64,000 nucleotides of DNA from positions 620,001 through 684,000 of the forward strand of contig JARFXM010000007.1 in NCBI GenBank assembly GCA_029532625.1. The letters are read 5' to 3'. Source of the stretch: Lomentospora prolificans. Lineage: Eukaryota > Ascomycota > Sordariomycetes > Microascales > Microascaceae. Positions 49,007 through 59,939 of the stretch are shown one piece after another (position 1 is the first letter of the stretch; each line of letters begins with the position of its first letter). The notes beneath the pieces were generated by a model. The model saw only the letters and a program-made list of their open reading frames with translations. It ran no database searches and was not told where the DNA came from. The translations under genes and the position numbers were made by a program.

Positions 49007-49939
49007 ATGTCCCGCCAAATAAACCAACCCTCCAACCAAATCAAGCTCACCAACGTCTCCCTGGTCCGACTCAAGAAGGGCAAAAAGCGCTTCGAAATCG
49101 CCTGCTACAAGAACAAAGTCCTCGAATACCGCTCCGGCATCGAGACGGACCTCGACAACGTGCTCCAGATCCCCAACGTCTTCCTCAACGTCTCCAAGGG
49201 CCAGACGGCGCCGCGCGACGACCTCGACAAGGCCTTTGGCAAGGGCAAGTCCGTCGATGACATTGTGCTCGAGATCTTGAAGAAGGGAGAGCTGCAGGTG
49301 GGCGAGAAGGAGAGAGCGGCGCAGCTGGAACGGGTGCATAATGAGGTGGTGGGCATAGTGGCGAGCAAGCTGGTAGATCCCAGAACGAAGAGGGTGTATA
49401 CTACCGGTATGATTGAGAAGGCGCTGGACATGCTTACTTCGAAGGCTCACGAGGAGACACCCGCTGCTGGTGCTCCTTCTACTGGGGCGAGCACGCCGGC
49501 TGAGGACGGACAGGCGGCGGCGCCTGCGAAGCCTAAGCCCATCTGGAGGGGCGTTGTGACTACGAAGAGCGCCAAGAGTCAGGCTCTTGAGGCCATGAAG
49601 GCTCTTATTGCTCACCAGCCCGTTCCTGTCGCCCGAGCCAGGATGAGGTTGAGGATAAACTGCCCTACGAATGTTCTCAAGCAGGGTGTCAAGGCTGCAA
49701 AGCCCAAGGACTCGGAGGATGGCGAGAAGAAAGCGCCTGGCACGGTCAAGGATCAGATTTTAAGCTACATCGAGCAAATCGAGTCACAGGATGTCATAGG
49801 CTCTTCAGACTGGGAAGTGGTAGGCTTCGTCGAGCCAGGTGCGTTCAAGGCGCTGTCAGACTTCATTGGCAACGAGACGAGAGGTCAAGGCAGGGTCGAG
49901 GTGCTAGACATGGCTGTTACACACGAGGATCAGGATTAA
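49007..49939 (+). CDS. SDO1: SBDS/Sdo1 ribosome maturation factor
   Basis: Shwachman-Bodian-Diamond protein. With the GTPase Efl1 it releases Tif6 (eIF6) from nascent 60S subunits in the cytoplasm. Intronless; 310 residues. The N-terminal FYSH domain shows VSLVRLKKGKKRFEIACYKN and YRSGIETDLDNVLQ. The middle domain includes VDDIVLEILKKGELQ, KERAAQLERVHNEVV and the YTTGMIEKALDML helix. The C-terminal ferredoxin-like domain shows RARMRLRINCP and GFVEPGAFKALSDFI. Relative to human SBDS (250 residues) there is an Ala/Pro/Thr-rich linker of about 35 residues after residue 145 and a shorter Lys-rich insertion near 230. The ATG at 49007 lies in a CACCATGTC context, 77 nt after a TATA box. Confidence 0.96.
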   Translation: MSRQINQPSNQIKLTNVSLVRLKKGKKRFEIACYKNKVLEYRSGIETDLDNVLQIPNVFLNVSKGQTAPRDDLDKAFGKGKSVDDIVLEILKKGELQVGEKERAAQLERVHNEVVGIVASKLVDPRTKRVYTTGMIEKALDMLTSKAHEETPAAGAPSTGASTPAEDGQAAAPAKPKPIWRGVVTTKSAKSQALEAMKALIAHQPVPVARARMRLRINCPTNVLKQGVKAAKPKDSEDGEKKAPGTVKDQILSYIEQIESQDVIGSSDWEVVGFVEPGAFKALSDFIGNETRGQGRVEVLDMAVTHEDQD

Positions 49940-50333
49940 TATGACATTTTGATACCCTTCCTTTTGAAGTTGGAAATCCCTCCACCGCCAATACTCTGTA
50001 AGCATGGCACGAAAAGAGTATGCTCTTTTTTACATTTTCGTCATGGCCACCCGGTCGTAGCAAAAAAGGGAAAAGAGAACCGCCACAACGACATGTTTAG
50101 AGACAGCCTGTTTAACCTTACTCCGGAACCCCGATCTCTCGACACGCAAAACCTTCCTACTGCACATCACTTGCCGAACGAGAGAATCGTGCATAATATG
50201 TTCCCTATTTTTTGTTTGCGCAAAGGACGTAAAATCTAGACGACAAAATCCATTGCGATGCAGTGGAGGAATCCGATCGTAATGCAAACAGTCATGACGC
50301 CTATCCCCCCGATAACCGAGAAAGACCAATCCT
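49940..50333. other. Convergent 3' flanks of SDO1 and RPS18
   Basis: Fewer than 400 nt between two stop codons. It should hold both 3' UTRs and terminators. Nothing else seen. Confidence 0.65.
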
Positions 50334-51179
50334 TTAACCACCCCTCTTCTTGGAGACACCGACGGTACGTCCGCGACGACCGGTGGTCTTGGTGTGCTGA
50401 CCACGAACACGGAGACCCCAGTAGTGACGGAGACCACGGTGGGCTCGGATCTTCTTCAATCGCTCAAGATCCTCACGGAGCTTGGAGTCGACGGCGTTGG
50501 AGACGATTTGAGAGTCCTTTCCGTCGACGATATCCTTTTGTCGGTTAAGGAACCAGGCGGGGATCTTGTACTGGGTGGGGTTTTGCTGTGGGAGATAACG
50601 TTAGCAACGCTTGAGTTCCAAGGAGAAGCAGACTCGATTTCTGTCGGGGGGGGTGGGCTGGCTCCTTACAAGGATGGTGACGATACGCTCAAGCTCTTCG
50701 GAGGTGAGCTCACCGGCACTATATAATCCGTTAGTCTTTCGTGTTTCCTGCCATTTCGAATCGATCGCTAGATTTCGTACCGCTTGGAAAGGTCGACATC
50801 GGCCTTCTTGAGGACAAGGTTGGAGTACTTTGATGCAAGTTAGCCAAATATGATCAAATATCCCAAAATTGAAGATTCGAGATCGGTGGATGGGCTTACG
50901 CGGCGACCGACACCCTTGATCTTGGTCAAGGCAAACATGGTCTTCTGCTCTGTTAAAATAGTTAGCAATTGCGTCCAAAAATCCTTCACCTGGAATCCCG
51001 CATCGTCATAACCCTCGACCAGACTCCAGATGCCCAGATGCCCAAAGCCCGTAATCGAGATCGCGATGCGGAAAACCGGGGGGGGATTGGACGGGCGATA
51101 ACTCACTTCCGTCGACATTGGTGTTGAGGAGACGCAGGATGAACTGGAAGTTCGACTTCTCGCCTGATACGAGCGACAT
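50334..51179 (-). CDS. rps18: 40S ribosomal protein uS13 (RPS18)
   Basis: Small-subunit head protein that contacts the P-site tRNA and the B1 intersubunit bridge. Five exons: 51179-51107, 50949-50900, 50827-50781, 50718-50670 and 50585-50334; introns of 157, 72, 62 and 84 nt; 156 residues. Joining gives continuous family sequence: NFQFILRLLNTNVDG, then KQKTMFALTKIKGVGRR, YSNLVLKKADVDLSKR, AGELTSEELERIVTIL, QNPTQYKIPAWFLNRQKD and finally AHRGLRHYWGLRVRGQHT. It ends in a basic tail (SKKRGG). Splitting the first half into several very short exons is common in fungal ribosomal protein genes. The long first intron may carry transcription-enhancing signals, which I infer from general practice rather than sequence. 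Confidence 0.97.
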
Positions 51180-51839
51180 GATGGGCAACTGGTCTCTCGG
51201 AGAGTGTCGCCTAGTTGTGTGGTTGGTTGTATGAAGCTGTCGTGAAGAAATCTCTGGGCGTGTGGAGAGGCTGTGGTTTTGGGAGGGATGCGGGATGCGA
51301 TGTGGGCACTAGGGCAGTCATCACGTGCCGCAATTTTTTTGCTGCGTTCAGTGGAGCAATTTTTCTGGCAAGCCAGCGGGACGAGCGAGCGTTTGACTTA
51401 GTCATCAACAAGGGAGATGTGAGGCCACAGGAACCGTGCCCAATCAATTCCATGCACGCACTCCAGCACTGTACGCCGATACGTTCGATCAGCCACTTAA
51501 TATAACATGCGTTCACCAGATTATTCGTTCATCCCAGCATGCCGGGACAACCATTACAGACACTAGGGTATATATTCAAGAGAGAAAACAAGAAGATGGA
51601 AGAAAAAAGGCTATTTCATACACGCATCGGACTGTCTACAGTCCCTCGTACCTCCAACTCCATTCCCGGAACGCCTTCATTCGAGATCGCCACCGAACCT
51701 CATTCATGACGCACACTGACGGCAGCGGCGCCCTGCGCAACTTTTTTGTTTTCTTTTCTTTTTTTCGTAAAACTAACTGGCAAAACCAGGATAGTTTACA
51801 ACTTCTAGCTTGCTACCTATTCATCCTCTGGCTTTTTAC
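51180..51839. other. RPS18 promoter / 3' flank of the secreted-protein gene
   Basis: About 0.66 kb. No gene or repeat recognised. Confidence 0.6.
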
Positions 51840-52889
51840 TTACTGGGACGTAGCCGTCGCCGTTGCTGACGTTGTCGTCGAGGTCGCCGTAGCCGCTCCG
51901 CCCAGGAACCGTAGAAGCCACTGCGCTCGGAGGCCAGCCAGCTGAGCCGCGGCGATCTGTTGGAAGTTGGTGAAGAAGGTGCCGGCGAGGTTGACGAAGC
52001 TGTTTCCGTTGGAGGCGAAGGTGGCGCAGCTCTGGAAGAAGCTGCTGGGGGTCTCAACAAAGGCGGGCTGGTTGGCAAAGATGATGGCGGCCGGGTCAGG
52101 GAAGACGAGGTTTAGGGTGGGTGCCTCCGTGCCGGGGGGAAGGATGACGCTTCCGTTGAAGTTCCCAAAGGGAGCCAGGGGATCGAACGAGCCTAGGTTG
52201 AAGGAGGGTAGTCCGGTGGCGCTGCTCGAGAAAGACGAGCCTGTAGCTGTGGGTTGGATGGTCATGGTTTCGGCGTCGGAGACCATGATGGCGATGTTGC
52301 GGTTCGCGAAGCCATTGTCGGCCAGGAGTTGGTTGACGAGGTAGCGGTTGGTACCGGCGCCTCCATCCCGGCGGTCTACAACACAGGTGACGGTCACGAT
52401 AACAGTGTTCTATGATACCATTAGTATGCACTTAAACGTACTTTGGATCCATTGGTTTGTCTTACAGCCTGGCTAAAGCGAGACCTAAAGTGGTTGACTC
52501 GGATATTATCCTTGATAGTCTGCAGCTGGGCGACCAGCGCGAGTTGCGACTGGATGAGGGCACCGAATTGCCTCTCGGCAAGTTGCGTCAACTGGTCGAT
52601 GACGTCGAGGTTGTTGTTCTGGATGACGGTAATGGTCGTCTGCTGGATAGGGGGCCCAAGAAGGAGAGGTTGGACAACTCCACCGGTGAAGGGATCGAGG
52701 AACTGCCGCCTCTGGACCTTCTTCTCAATGGGTTCCGTGGTGCGAACGACCGAGCGCTCAAGGTGGCGTGGCACTTGGCACGACGTTAGTAGGTTGTCTT
52801 GAGCGTAGTCTCCTTGAGGTTGTCGACTTACCAGCCGAAGCCAAAGAAGCAAGGCCAACTAGGGCCGTAAGGAACGAAGAGATATACAT
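51840..52889 (-). CDS. Secreted protein of unknown function
   Basis: I recognise no named domain. Exons 52889-52832, 52773-52466 and 52409-51840 with introns of 58 nt (containing CTACTAAC) and 56 nt; 311 residues, joints in frame. Residues 1-19 are a clear signal peptide (MYISSFLTALVGLASLASA). A basic segment with a QRRQF site near residue 40 could be a Kex2-type processing point. The middle is Gln/Leu/Ile-rich and helical (QQTTITVIQNNNLDVIDQL, FGALIQSQLALVAQLQTI), then a beta-like NTVIVTVTCVVDRRD, RYLVNQLLADNGF, and a Phe/Ser/Pro-rich region. The C-terminus is Ala/Thr/Ser-rich. Only two cysteines are visible, so it is not a typical small cysteine-rich effector. It could be a cell-wall or matrix protein; that is inference. 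Confidence 0.8.
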
Positions 52890-55310
52890 GATAAAGTGAA
52901 GATGAAAGGAGCGAATAAAGAAACGAATAGAAAGAAAGAACAAGTATTACTAGTATACTTGAAAGGTTTATCTTGTCCAGACGAAGATGGCACCAGCCTA
53001 GTATTATATGAAAGAGACGAAGAGAGAGAAGGGAAGGACGGACAACAACTAGCGCGGTGGAAAGTCTACGCGACAACGATCTGTTATACCAGTCGCATCT
53101 TATGATCGGTTAAGTCACAACGATGGGGGTTATATACATTCCTGCAAGCAACGTCGAGCATCACCTCGTCCCCGCGAGGAGCCCTGTCGAGAGTGTCATT
53201 TCAGACACCAGGGGAATGTCTCTTAAGGCGGCTAATACCCTCATACCCTCATCACAGAGAATGCGCGCGCACGTCACTTAGGCCTGCCGTCTCAAACTTC
53301 CTCGAACCGCCCCCCGGTTCCCCTTCTCGGCTTCATCCAAGATGAATCCAGTCCCTTGGCGAGCAGATGGCGGCGAGGACGGCAAAGATGGTGGGGTGGG
53401 ACCCAACGAGAGATGGCAAGGCCACCACTTCCATGCCTTTCCAATCTGGTATCGATCTCCAAGTTTGGCGAGTTGATACAAGGCCTCAAGACGCTAAGTC
53501 CTCGAACTCCCCGGGGTGGCCGTCGCCTCATGTTCAATATAACCGCTTTCGCCGTGACACACCCCTTTGATGCGATGGCGCGAGCGAACGAACAGCAAGC
53601 GCATTGGTACCTGACTGACGGCTTGTGTGAGTGGAGTTTCTGGCACCTTGAGCCGCACAGATGCCAAGGTGACATTTTTTCCTCACTTATGCTTACCGCA
53701 AGTGCCGACTTATCTACGTTGAAGGGGTTGCTTTCTAGGGTGTGGGGTGAATGCTTCTTGTGCCGGCATGGAAAGGGCGCCATGTGGTGCATGTGTTCCA
53801 GGAAACCCGTTTGGGGCTTATGTTCCCCCCCCTGAATCCCCAGATTCCGGGTGTGGGAGGCGTTGGTGATCGTGTAAGTCGATGGGAGATCTGGAGATGA
53901 GCCTGAGTCCTAGGCCATCTCTCTCGCATGTATGCCCTTCACCATCGATTAATTCATCGGTAGACTTGTCTAAAAGAATAATTGAAATTTGAGATTTCAA
54001 TACAATTAATTTTTCCAATTCCAACTGTTGAAACAAAAAGGAAAAAAAAAATTCTTCATAAAAAGCGCTCTCGCTCACGAGCACACCATCATGACCTCCT
54101 CCAGCTGAGACGCAATCCGAAACATGTCGGAGCCGAAAGCCGCCAGCCCGCCCGCCATGCCACCCCAACCACAGTCCCCGCACACACTCAAGCCACGCTC
54201 ACGATGGCTTCACCGGCCTAGCCAAGACTTTCCATCCGCGGCAAAGTGCCTGCACGAACAAATTCCCTTCCATTTCAAACCCCCCTGCCCCCTTCCATTT
54301 CTTCTTCCAAGCGGGACGTGTGCAAAGGGCTGAGGCAGGTCCAGCCCCAGTGATCACATTTGGAACACTTGCAATTCCACCCGAGATGAATACCTAGGAA
54401 TGTCTTTCAATCTCTTCGTCCTATTTCAGAAACTCCGGGTATATATATACAATCGTAGATCATCACCAAGGGACCTGGGAGTCATGCAACTTATGGGGAT
54501 CGGGCGCGCAGATGCGATTCTTCATTCTCTCATTTTCAATTTTGCTTTCTATGTCGACATGGGGTAGGGGTTTGTTGGAAGGTGGAAACATGGTTGTGGT
54601 GGCGCAAAGGGAAGAAGAGTAGGTGGAAACCTGATACACTGATACAGCAGATGTATGTGCCTGCCACCCATGACCCCCATATCTTGACACAGACTTGGCT
54701 CCATCCTGCCCCAAGCAAGCGGGATTCTGCATGGCAACAGAAGCTTGTCGGGATTCGAATGGGGAATGGTCTGGGGTTTTGGAACCTTCTCATGTTTGGC
54801 AGAACAAAATAGCGTGGAGGGAGCAAAAGAAGGGAGAAAGAAAGAGTCAAGTGGGATATTAAGCATCTTCCATTTAAGCATGAGATGGCATGCGCAACAC
54901 GGGCTGGCCGCTGGTGGCGGGCAAAACCCTGTACGCGGACCTTGCAGTTGACATTTGACATACGATGGCACCCACATCAGGTTGGATTTCGAGTGTCGTC
55001 AAGTGTTTACTTGACCAGTGTTTCAATCATCACGAGTAAATCTTGCGTACAACTTGCGCGGGGACAATCAGTGCGATGCACGATTCCATGAACGTTCCTG
55101 TTTTTATTTTTATGTAGACTAGTTAGGTTCATCTAAGTATGAGCATGCCTAAAAGCCATGCGTGCTTCCCTATTTCCCAACGCCGAGAACGCCACAGAAG
55201 CATCATCATCATCGCTTAAAAGCGTCTTGTCGCGTAAAATACACTCCCCTAATTCTAAGTCTCAAACACTTGGATAAGTAACCCAATTCATCCGCATCAA
55301 GTGAAGCTCC
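52890..55310. other. Intergenic region of about 2.4 kb between secreted-protein promoter and Hsp104 3' end
   Basis: Contains a TATA-like box for the secreted-protein gene. A 159-codon plus-strand open frame (53356-53835) and its overlapping minus-strand frames have no recognisable features. A short AT-rich patch lies near 53960-54060. Nothing called. Confidence 0.6.
53130..53136 (-). promoter_or_regulatory. TATA-like box upstream of the secreted-protein gene
   Basis: TATATAA on the minus strand, about 240 nt upstream of the ATG at 52889. The distance implies a long leader, so the assignment is tentative. Confidence 0.3.
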
Positions 55311-58100
55311 TTAATCGTAGATGTCCTCAGCCATCTCGCTATCGTCACCCATTACCTCGTCGAGGGCGTCATCTTCATCATCGCTCATCGCATCATAATC
55401 GGGCTCCACGCTCGTATCCCTGTGATTGGGGATGACAGTGATCTTTCCATCTTCGAGCCGCACGCGGGCGGTCTCCCCATCCTTGATCGCCCCGCGAAGA
55501 ATGTGGATGGCAAGCTTATTGAGCACCTCCTTCTCGATAAGACGAGCCAGCGGCCTGGCGCCGTAGACGGGCGAGTAACCTGCGCTGGCGAGGTAGTCTT
55601 TGGCGTCCACATCGACGTCGATCTTGACCTTGCGGTTGTTATCGTACAGACGTTGCTGCACCTCCGTGATGCGCAGGTCGACAATCTTGCGAATCTCATC
55701 TCGGCTGAGACGATTGAAGATGACGGTCGAGCTGATACGATTAAGGAACTCGGGAAGGAAGTAGTTTCGTAGAGCGTTCATGACAAGCTCGCGGGTGGTG
55801 CCATCAATCTTGCGGCTGCGGTTGGTGGCCCTGGTGAGGTACTCGGCGCCCAAGTTGGACGTCATAACAACGATACAGTTCTTAGCGTCAACAACGCGGC
55901 CTTGGCCGTCGGTGATACGACCGTCATCCATGAGTTGCAGGAGAACGGTGAGAATCTCTTTGGCAGCCTTTTCCACTTCGTCGAACAGGAGGATCGAGAA
56001 GGGCTTGCGGCGAAGGGCTTCGGTAAGTTGACCCCCCGCATCGTGGCCAACGTAGCCAGGAGGAGCACCGATGAGACGGCTGAGCGCATGCCGCTCTTGG
56101 TATTCGGACATGTCAAACCGGATCATGGCCCTAGGGTCATCAAAGAGGAATTCAGCCAAAGCCTTGGTGAGCAGAGTTTTACCGGTACCCGAAGGACCGC
56201 AGAATAGGAAGCTAGGCGGCTGGTTGGGGTTGCTGAGACCGGACCGCTGCAGCCGGATGGCATTGGCGACGGATTCAACCGCTTCTTTCTGGCCGACGAC
56301 CACCTTGCTAAGCTCCTTCTCCATGTTGACGAGCTTCTCGATTTCAGTAGTCTTCAACCTCGTAACAGGAATACCAGTCCATCGAGAGACGATCTCGTTG
56401 ATGTTATCAACGGTGACCACATCCGTAACCATGGGGCCCTCGACATCGTCGGGGTTCATGCTAAGTGAGGCATCGGCGGCTGCTTTCTTCTCCTCAAGCT
56501 GTTTGATGACCATCTTTTGCTCCGGAATGGCACCATACTTTAGGTCGGCGGCCTTTTGGTGGTCACCATCGTACTCGGCATCTTCTAGTCGCTTTTTGAG
56601 CTCGTCAAGCTTGACCTTGGCGAGGTGAATTTCCTCGCCACGCTTGATCTCGCTTTCGTACTTTTGCTTCAGAGGTGCGAGCTCTTCCTCGACGTTCTTG
56701 GCGTCCTTGCGGGCTTGGCTGAGACGGACTTGAGATGCTTCGTCTTTCTCCTTCTCCAAGGCCTTGATTTCAATCAGGAGCTGCCTAAGCCTGCGCTCTA
56801 GAGAGTCAATGATTTCAGGCTGAGACTCGCGCGCAACACGAACGGCTGCGGCAGCCTCGTCAACGAGATCAATCGCCGAATCGGGAAGACGACGAGTTGT
56901 CAGGTATCTGGCGGCGAGATTGGCGGAAGCTACCAAGGCGCTGTCGAGAATAGTGACACGGTGGTGACGGTCGTATCTCTCCTTGAGACCTCGGAGAATG
57001 GAGATGGTCTCGGGGACAGACGGTTCCTTGACGATGACCTGCTGGAAACGTCGCTCGAAGGCAGCGTCCTTCTCCACGTACTTGCGGTATTCTGCGAGAG
57101 TGGTGGCACCGATACAGTGAAGCTGGCCGCGGGCAAGCATTGGCTTGAGCAGGTTAGCCGCGTCCATACCGCCCTCTCCGGACGATCCAGCCCCCATGAG
57201 AAGGTGAATCTCGTCGACGAAGAGAACAATAGTCTCTTTGGATGACTCGATTTCCTTAAGGACGCCTTTCATGCGCTCCTCGAACTCACCGCGGTATTTG
57301 CTACCAGCGACGAGCGCACCGACATCAAGCGACAAGAGCTTGCAGTGCTTCAAGTTATCTGGCACATCCCGGTTTGCGATGCGCTGGGCGAGACCTTCGA
57401 CGACTGTTGTCTTACCGACACCAGGCTCACCGATGAGGACAGGGTTGTTCTTGGTTCGTCGGCTGAGGATTCGAACTACTCGGCGGATCTCCTCCTCCCG
57501 ACCAATGACGGGGTCCATCTTCTTATCCCTAGCCATGGCAGTCATGTCGATTGTGAATTTGGCAAGATTTTCGTGCTCCTCTTCGGTATCGGCGGTCTTG
57601 GAGTCGACCCTCTTGGTGCCGCGGATTTCTCGGACGGCATCTGCTATTAATTTGGGCTTTGGGATATTACCCTCCTTGAGAGCGGCCTGAATGTTATGGT
57701 CTTCTGAAAGGGCCACGAGAAGGTGGTCCACGCCGATGTAGGAATCCTTCTGGAGCTTCTGGAGGTCCTGTGCCTTCTTGAGGACTGAGTGGAAAGAGGG
57801 CGCGAGGCTGACGTTCTCTGGTGGAGGGTCCTGGCTAGGTAGGCGAACGAGCATCTTCTTCAATGCCCTGTCGAATATTTGGGGGTCACCATGTGCCCGC
57901 TCGACGACTTGCCGAAACATTGTGGTGGAAGCGCCGGGGACGGCATTCTGTTGGTCCTTTGAGGGGTCGGGCGGCGGATCGAGCAGGGAGACGGCGAGAT
58001 GGACGGGGAGAAGTTGTGAGTGAGCATATTGCTCGGCCAGGGCCATGGCATCCTCCACGGCCTTTTGGCCTCGATCTGTGAACTCCATGCGCGAAGTCAT
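55311..58100 (-). CDS. HSP104: Hsp104/ClpB-type AAA+ disaggregase
   Basis: Hexameric ATP-driven chaperone that pulls polypeptides out of aggregates with Hsp70/Hsp40 and gives heat tolerance. Single exon, 929 residues, matching Neurospora Hsp98 and yeast Hsp104 in size. Order: N-terminal Clp repeat domain (1-150); NBD1 with Walker A GEPGVGKT at 224-231 and Walker B VLFVDEIH at about 292-299; a coiled-coil middle domain (about 430-540); NBD2 with Walker A GPSGTGKT at 635-642 and Walker B ILLFDEVEKA; then a C-terminal domain. It ends in an acidic Asp/Glu-rich tail, as in cytosolic Hsp104, and there is no mitochondrial presequence, so it is not Hsp78. The upstream region shows no perfect TTCnnGAA heat-shock element within about 800 nt. 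Confidence 0.97.
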   Translation of the reverse strand: MTSRMEFTDRGQKAVEDAMALAEQYAHSQLLPVHLAVSLLDPPPDPSKDQQNAVPGASTTMFRQVVERAHGDPQIFDRALKKMLVRLPSQDPPPENVSLAPSFHSVLKKAQDLQKLQKDSYIGVDHLLVALSEDHNIQAALKEGNIPKPKLIADAVREIRGTKRVDSKTADTEEEHENLAKFTIDMTAMARDKKMDPVIGREEEIRRVVRILSRRTKNNPVLIGEPGVGKTTVVEGLAQRIANRDVPDNLKHCKLLSLDVGALVAGSKYRGEFEERMKGVLKEIESSKETIVLFVDEIHLLMGAGSSGEGGMDAANLLKPMLARGQLHCIGATTLAEYRKYVEKDAAFERRFQQVIVKEPSVPETISILRGLKERYDRHHRVTILDSALVASANLAARYLTTRRLPDSAIDLVDEAAAAVRVARESQPEIIDSLERRLRQLLIEIKALEKEKDEASQVRLSQARKDAKNVEEELAPLKQKYESEIKRGEEIHLAKVKLDELKKRLEDAEYDGDHQKAADLKYGAIPEQKMVIKQLEEKKAAADASLSMNPDDVEGPMVTDVVTVDNINEIVSRWTGIPVTRLKTTEIEKLVNMEKELSKVVVGQKEAVESVANAIRLQRSGLSNPNQPPSFLFCGPSGTGKTLLTKALAEFLFDDPRAMIRFDMSEYQERHALSRLIGAPPGYVGHDAGGQLTEALRRKPFSILLFDEVEKAAKEILTVLLQLMDDGRITDGQGRVVDAKNCIVVMTSNLGAEYLTRATNRSRKIDGTTRELVMNALRNYFLPEFLNRISSTVIFNRLSRDEIRKIVDLRITEVQQRLYDNNRKVKIDVDVDAKDYLASAGYSPVYGARPLARLIEKEVLNKLAIHILRGAIKDGETARVRLEDGKITVIPNHRDTSVEPDYDAMSDDEDDALDEVMGDDSEMAEDIYD

Positions 58101-59939
58101 GGTGTCAAACTCTGGGTTTTTCTACTGTTTCGTAGTCGATTTGTAGTGGAAATTGTCGTCGGAACCAGTTCGACGATTTTTGAGGCAGAACTTATTCTGT
58201 GGGAAGGTATCAAGTTCCGCAAGGTATCAAAGGATTTGCGTTATTAAGGGTATGATAAAAAGGCTTAGCCTCTGCTGTCTCGCAGAAAGGTAAATGACCC
58301 TTTGCTTTCAGTGCTGTCGGTCACTATTGTTTCTTCGTAGTCTTGGATGAGGGAGGTGAAAGGGAAGAGGGGTGTCTCAGACAGTGGTGGAAGCAAGAAA
58401 TGTATTTATCTACGGGTGAGCGGACCCAAAAGCCTAGTCAGAAAGCAAAATTTCCAAGGCTCTCGAAGCTGATGGTGGGCTGACCTTGGTACGAGAAGAA
58501 TCTAGGATACTTGAGTGGGCTCTGGCGAGGAAAGAGAATAGACTTGATCGGGCGCGAACCTACCAGAAGCTGCTCGACTGAGTGATGTCAGTATTGTTTG
58601 GTGGGGCAACAGCTGTTATTAGGCGGCGAACCCCGCCCAAAGCGCACCATGACCTGTCTGTTCCACCAAGCATGGTGACTAATCATTGAGCTCGAGGGTA
58701 CAATGTACATTTATTTGAACAGCCTTCAAAGCTAGCTCCGGCCCGCACCGAGATAGGCCGTACAACATCGAAATGGGGAGTCGAGACTGAGCGCAGCAAC
58801 TGAGAAGAAGAGTTATTACGCGCAAAGAAAGACAAGGATATATCCTTATGCCCGGCCCAAGCGCCATCGAACCCCCCTGAAACTTAGAACCAACATCTTC
58901 GTTAACTCGTTTTGACTTTCTCGCCTCACGATCCCATCGTTCGAGAGATTTGCGGGGAGCTAGTATAATGGCACATTATCCTAGAAGGTTACTTCTTTAA
59001 GTTTCTCGGTTCAAGTCATCAACAGCCCGCATCACAAACGGAGCCAATTGCACTACTACCACACCGCAAAATCCGTATTTGAAAAACTTGAGGACCCGCA
59101 GTCGTGTGCAACGCCGTGAGGAGGGCTACGTTCCTAATCCCATTACGTCCTATACCAATCGCCGGTCTCTTTCTTCGCAATCGGTCCTGTACTAGAAGGG
59201 CTGTGACCCGTGGAGTGAGGCTGAGAAAAGTGATAGTTTGAATGTGTGTACCCGCTCATTGCAGCCTGCATCGCGAGTCCTCAATCAATGAAGCAGTTAG
59301 ATAGAGATACACTTGACCGGAAGGACCCGTAACGGCTACGTCTGTGCGCCGTCATTGACCATCATGAGAAGGAGCGTAGACATGGACCGCCAAGAGACTT
59401 CCTCCCGATATCAACGTCACATTTAATGAGTCCATCGGGAAACGACACAGAGAGGCCACCGACGGTTGACGGATATGGCTGGGGTGAACAAAAAATACGA
59501 GCGTAAGGATATTCGATATGTCGAACAACTGAAAGGGGGAAATGAAGGGTGAGAACATATGGAAAACCGAAGAGGATGAGTTAGAGTGGGTTGGGGTGTA
59601 AGTCTTGGAGATGGCGCATGACGCAAGATCTCATCTTGTTCCAACAACGGTTATTCCTGAATTGCGTACCTGGCTGCTTCTCAGCCCACGAGCTTCCATC
59701 AGTGTCATGACTAAGCAGCTGAAGATTCAACTGAACAGATGATTCGGCAACTGGGTGGGCCTAAGGTTCACAAGAACTTGTGCACGTGACCAAGATCTGT
59801 AACGGCAAACTCCGTCTAACATGCCTATGAGGGAAGTTTTTCGGCTTGCATCACGCTGCCAGCGAGGAGACCTTTTTTCGAACAGCATTGACATTCAACC
59901 CGGGCTGCTGCACCCTCGACGCGCGGCCATACCGATACG
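58101..59939. other. Divergent promoter region between Hsp104 and mL67
   Basis: About 1.8 kb. A tRNA-like stretch at 58951-59031 has an A-box-like TAGTATAATGG and a B-box-like GGTTCAAGTC, with 6-bp complementary ends, but its internal stems do not form, so I do not call a tRNA. No protein gene seen. Confidence 0.55.

Noticed and set aside
53356..53835. 159-codon plus-strand open frame with overlapping minus-strand frames
   Set aside because: Open on several frames at once, which suggests chance in GC-balanced DNA; no domain or signal peptide.
58101..58900. Possible heat-shock elements upstream of Hsp104
   Set aside because: I found GAA and TTC triplets but no TTCnnGAA or GAAnnTTC pair with correct spacing.
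58951..59031. tRNA-like sequence with A-box and B-box look-alikes and complementary ends
   Set aside because: Spacing from the 5' end to the A box is two bases too long, the T-stem does not pair and no 7-nt anticodon loop with T33 can be drawn. tRNAscan-SE would settle it.
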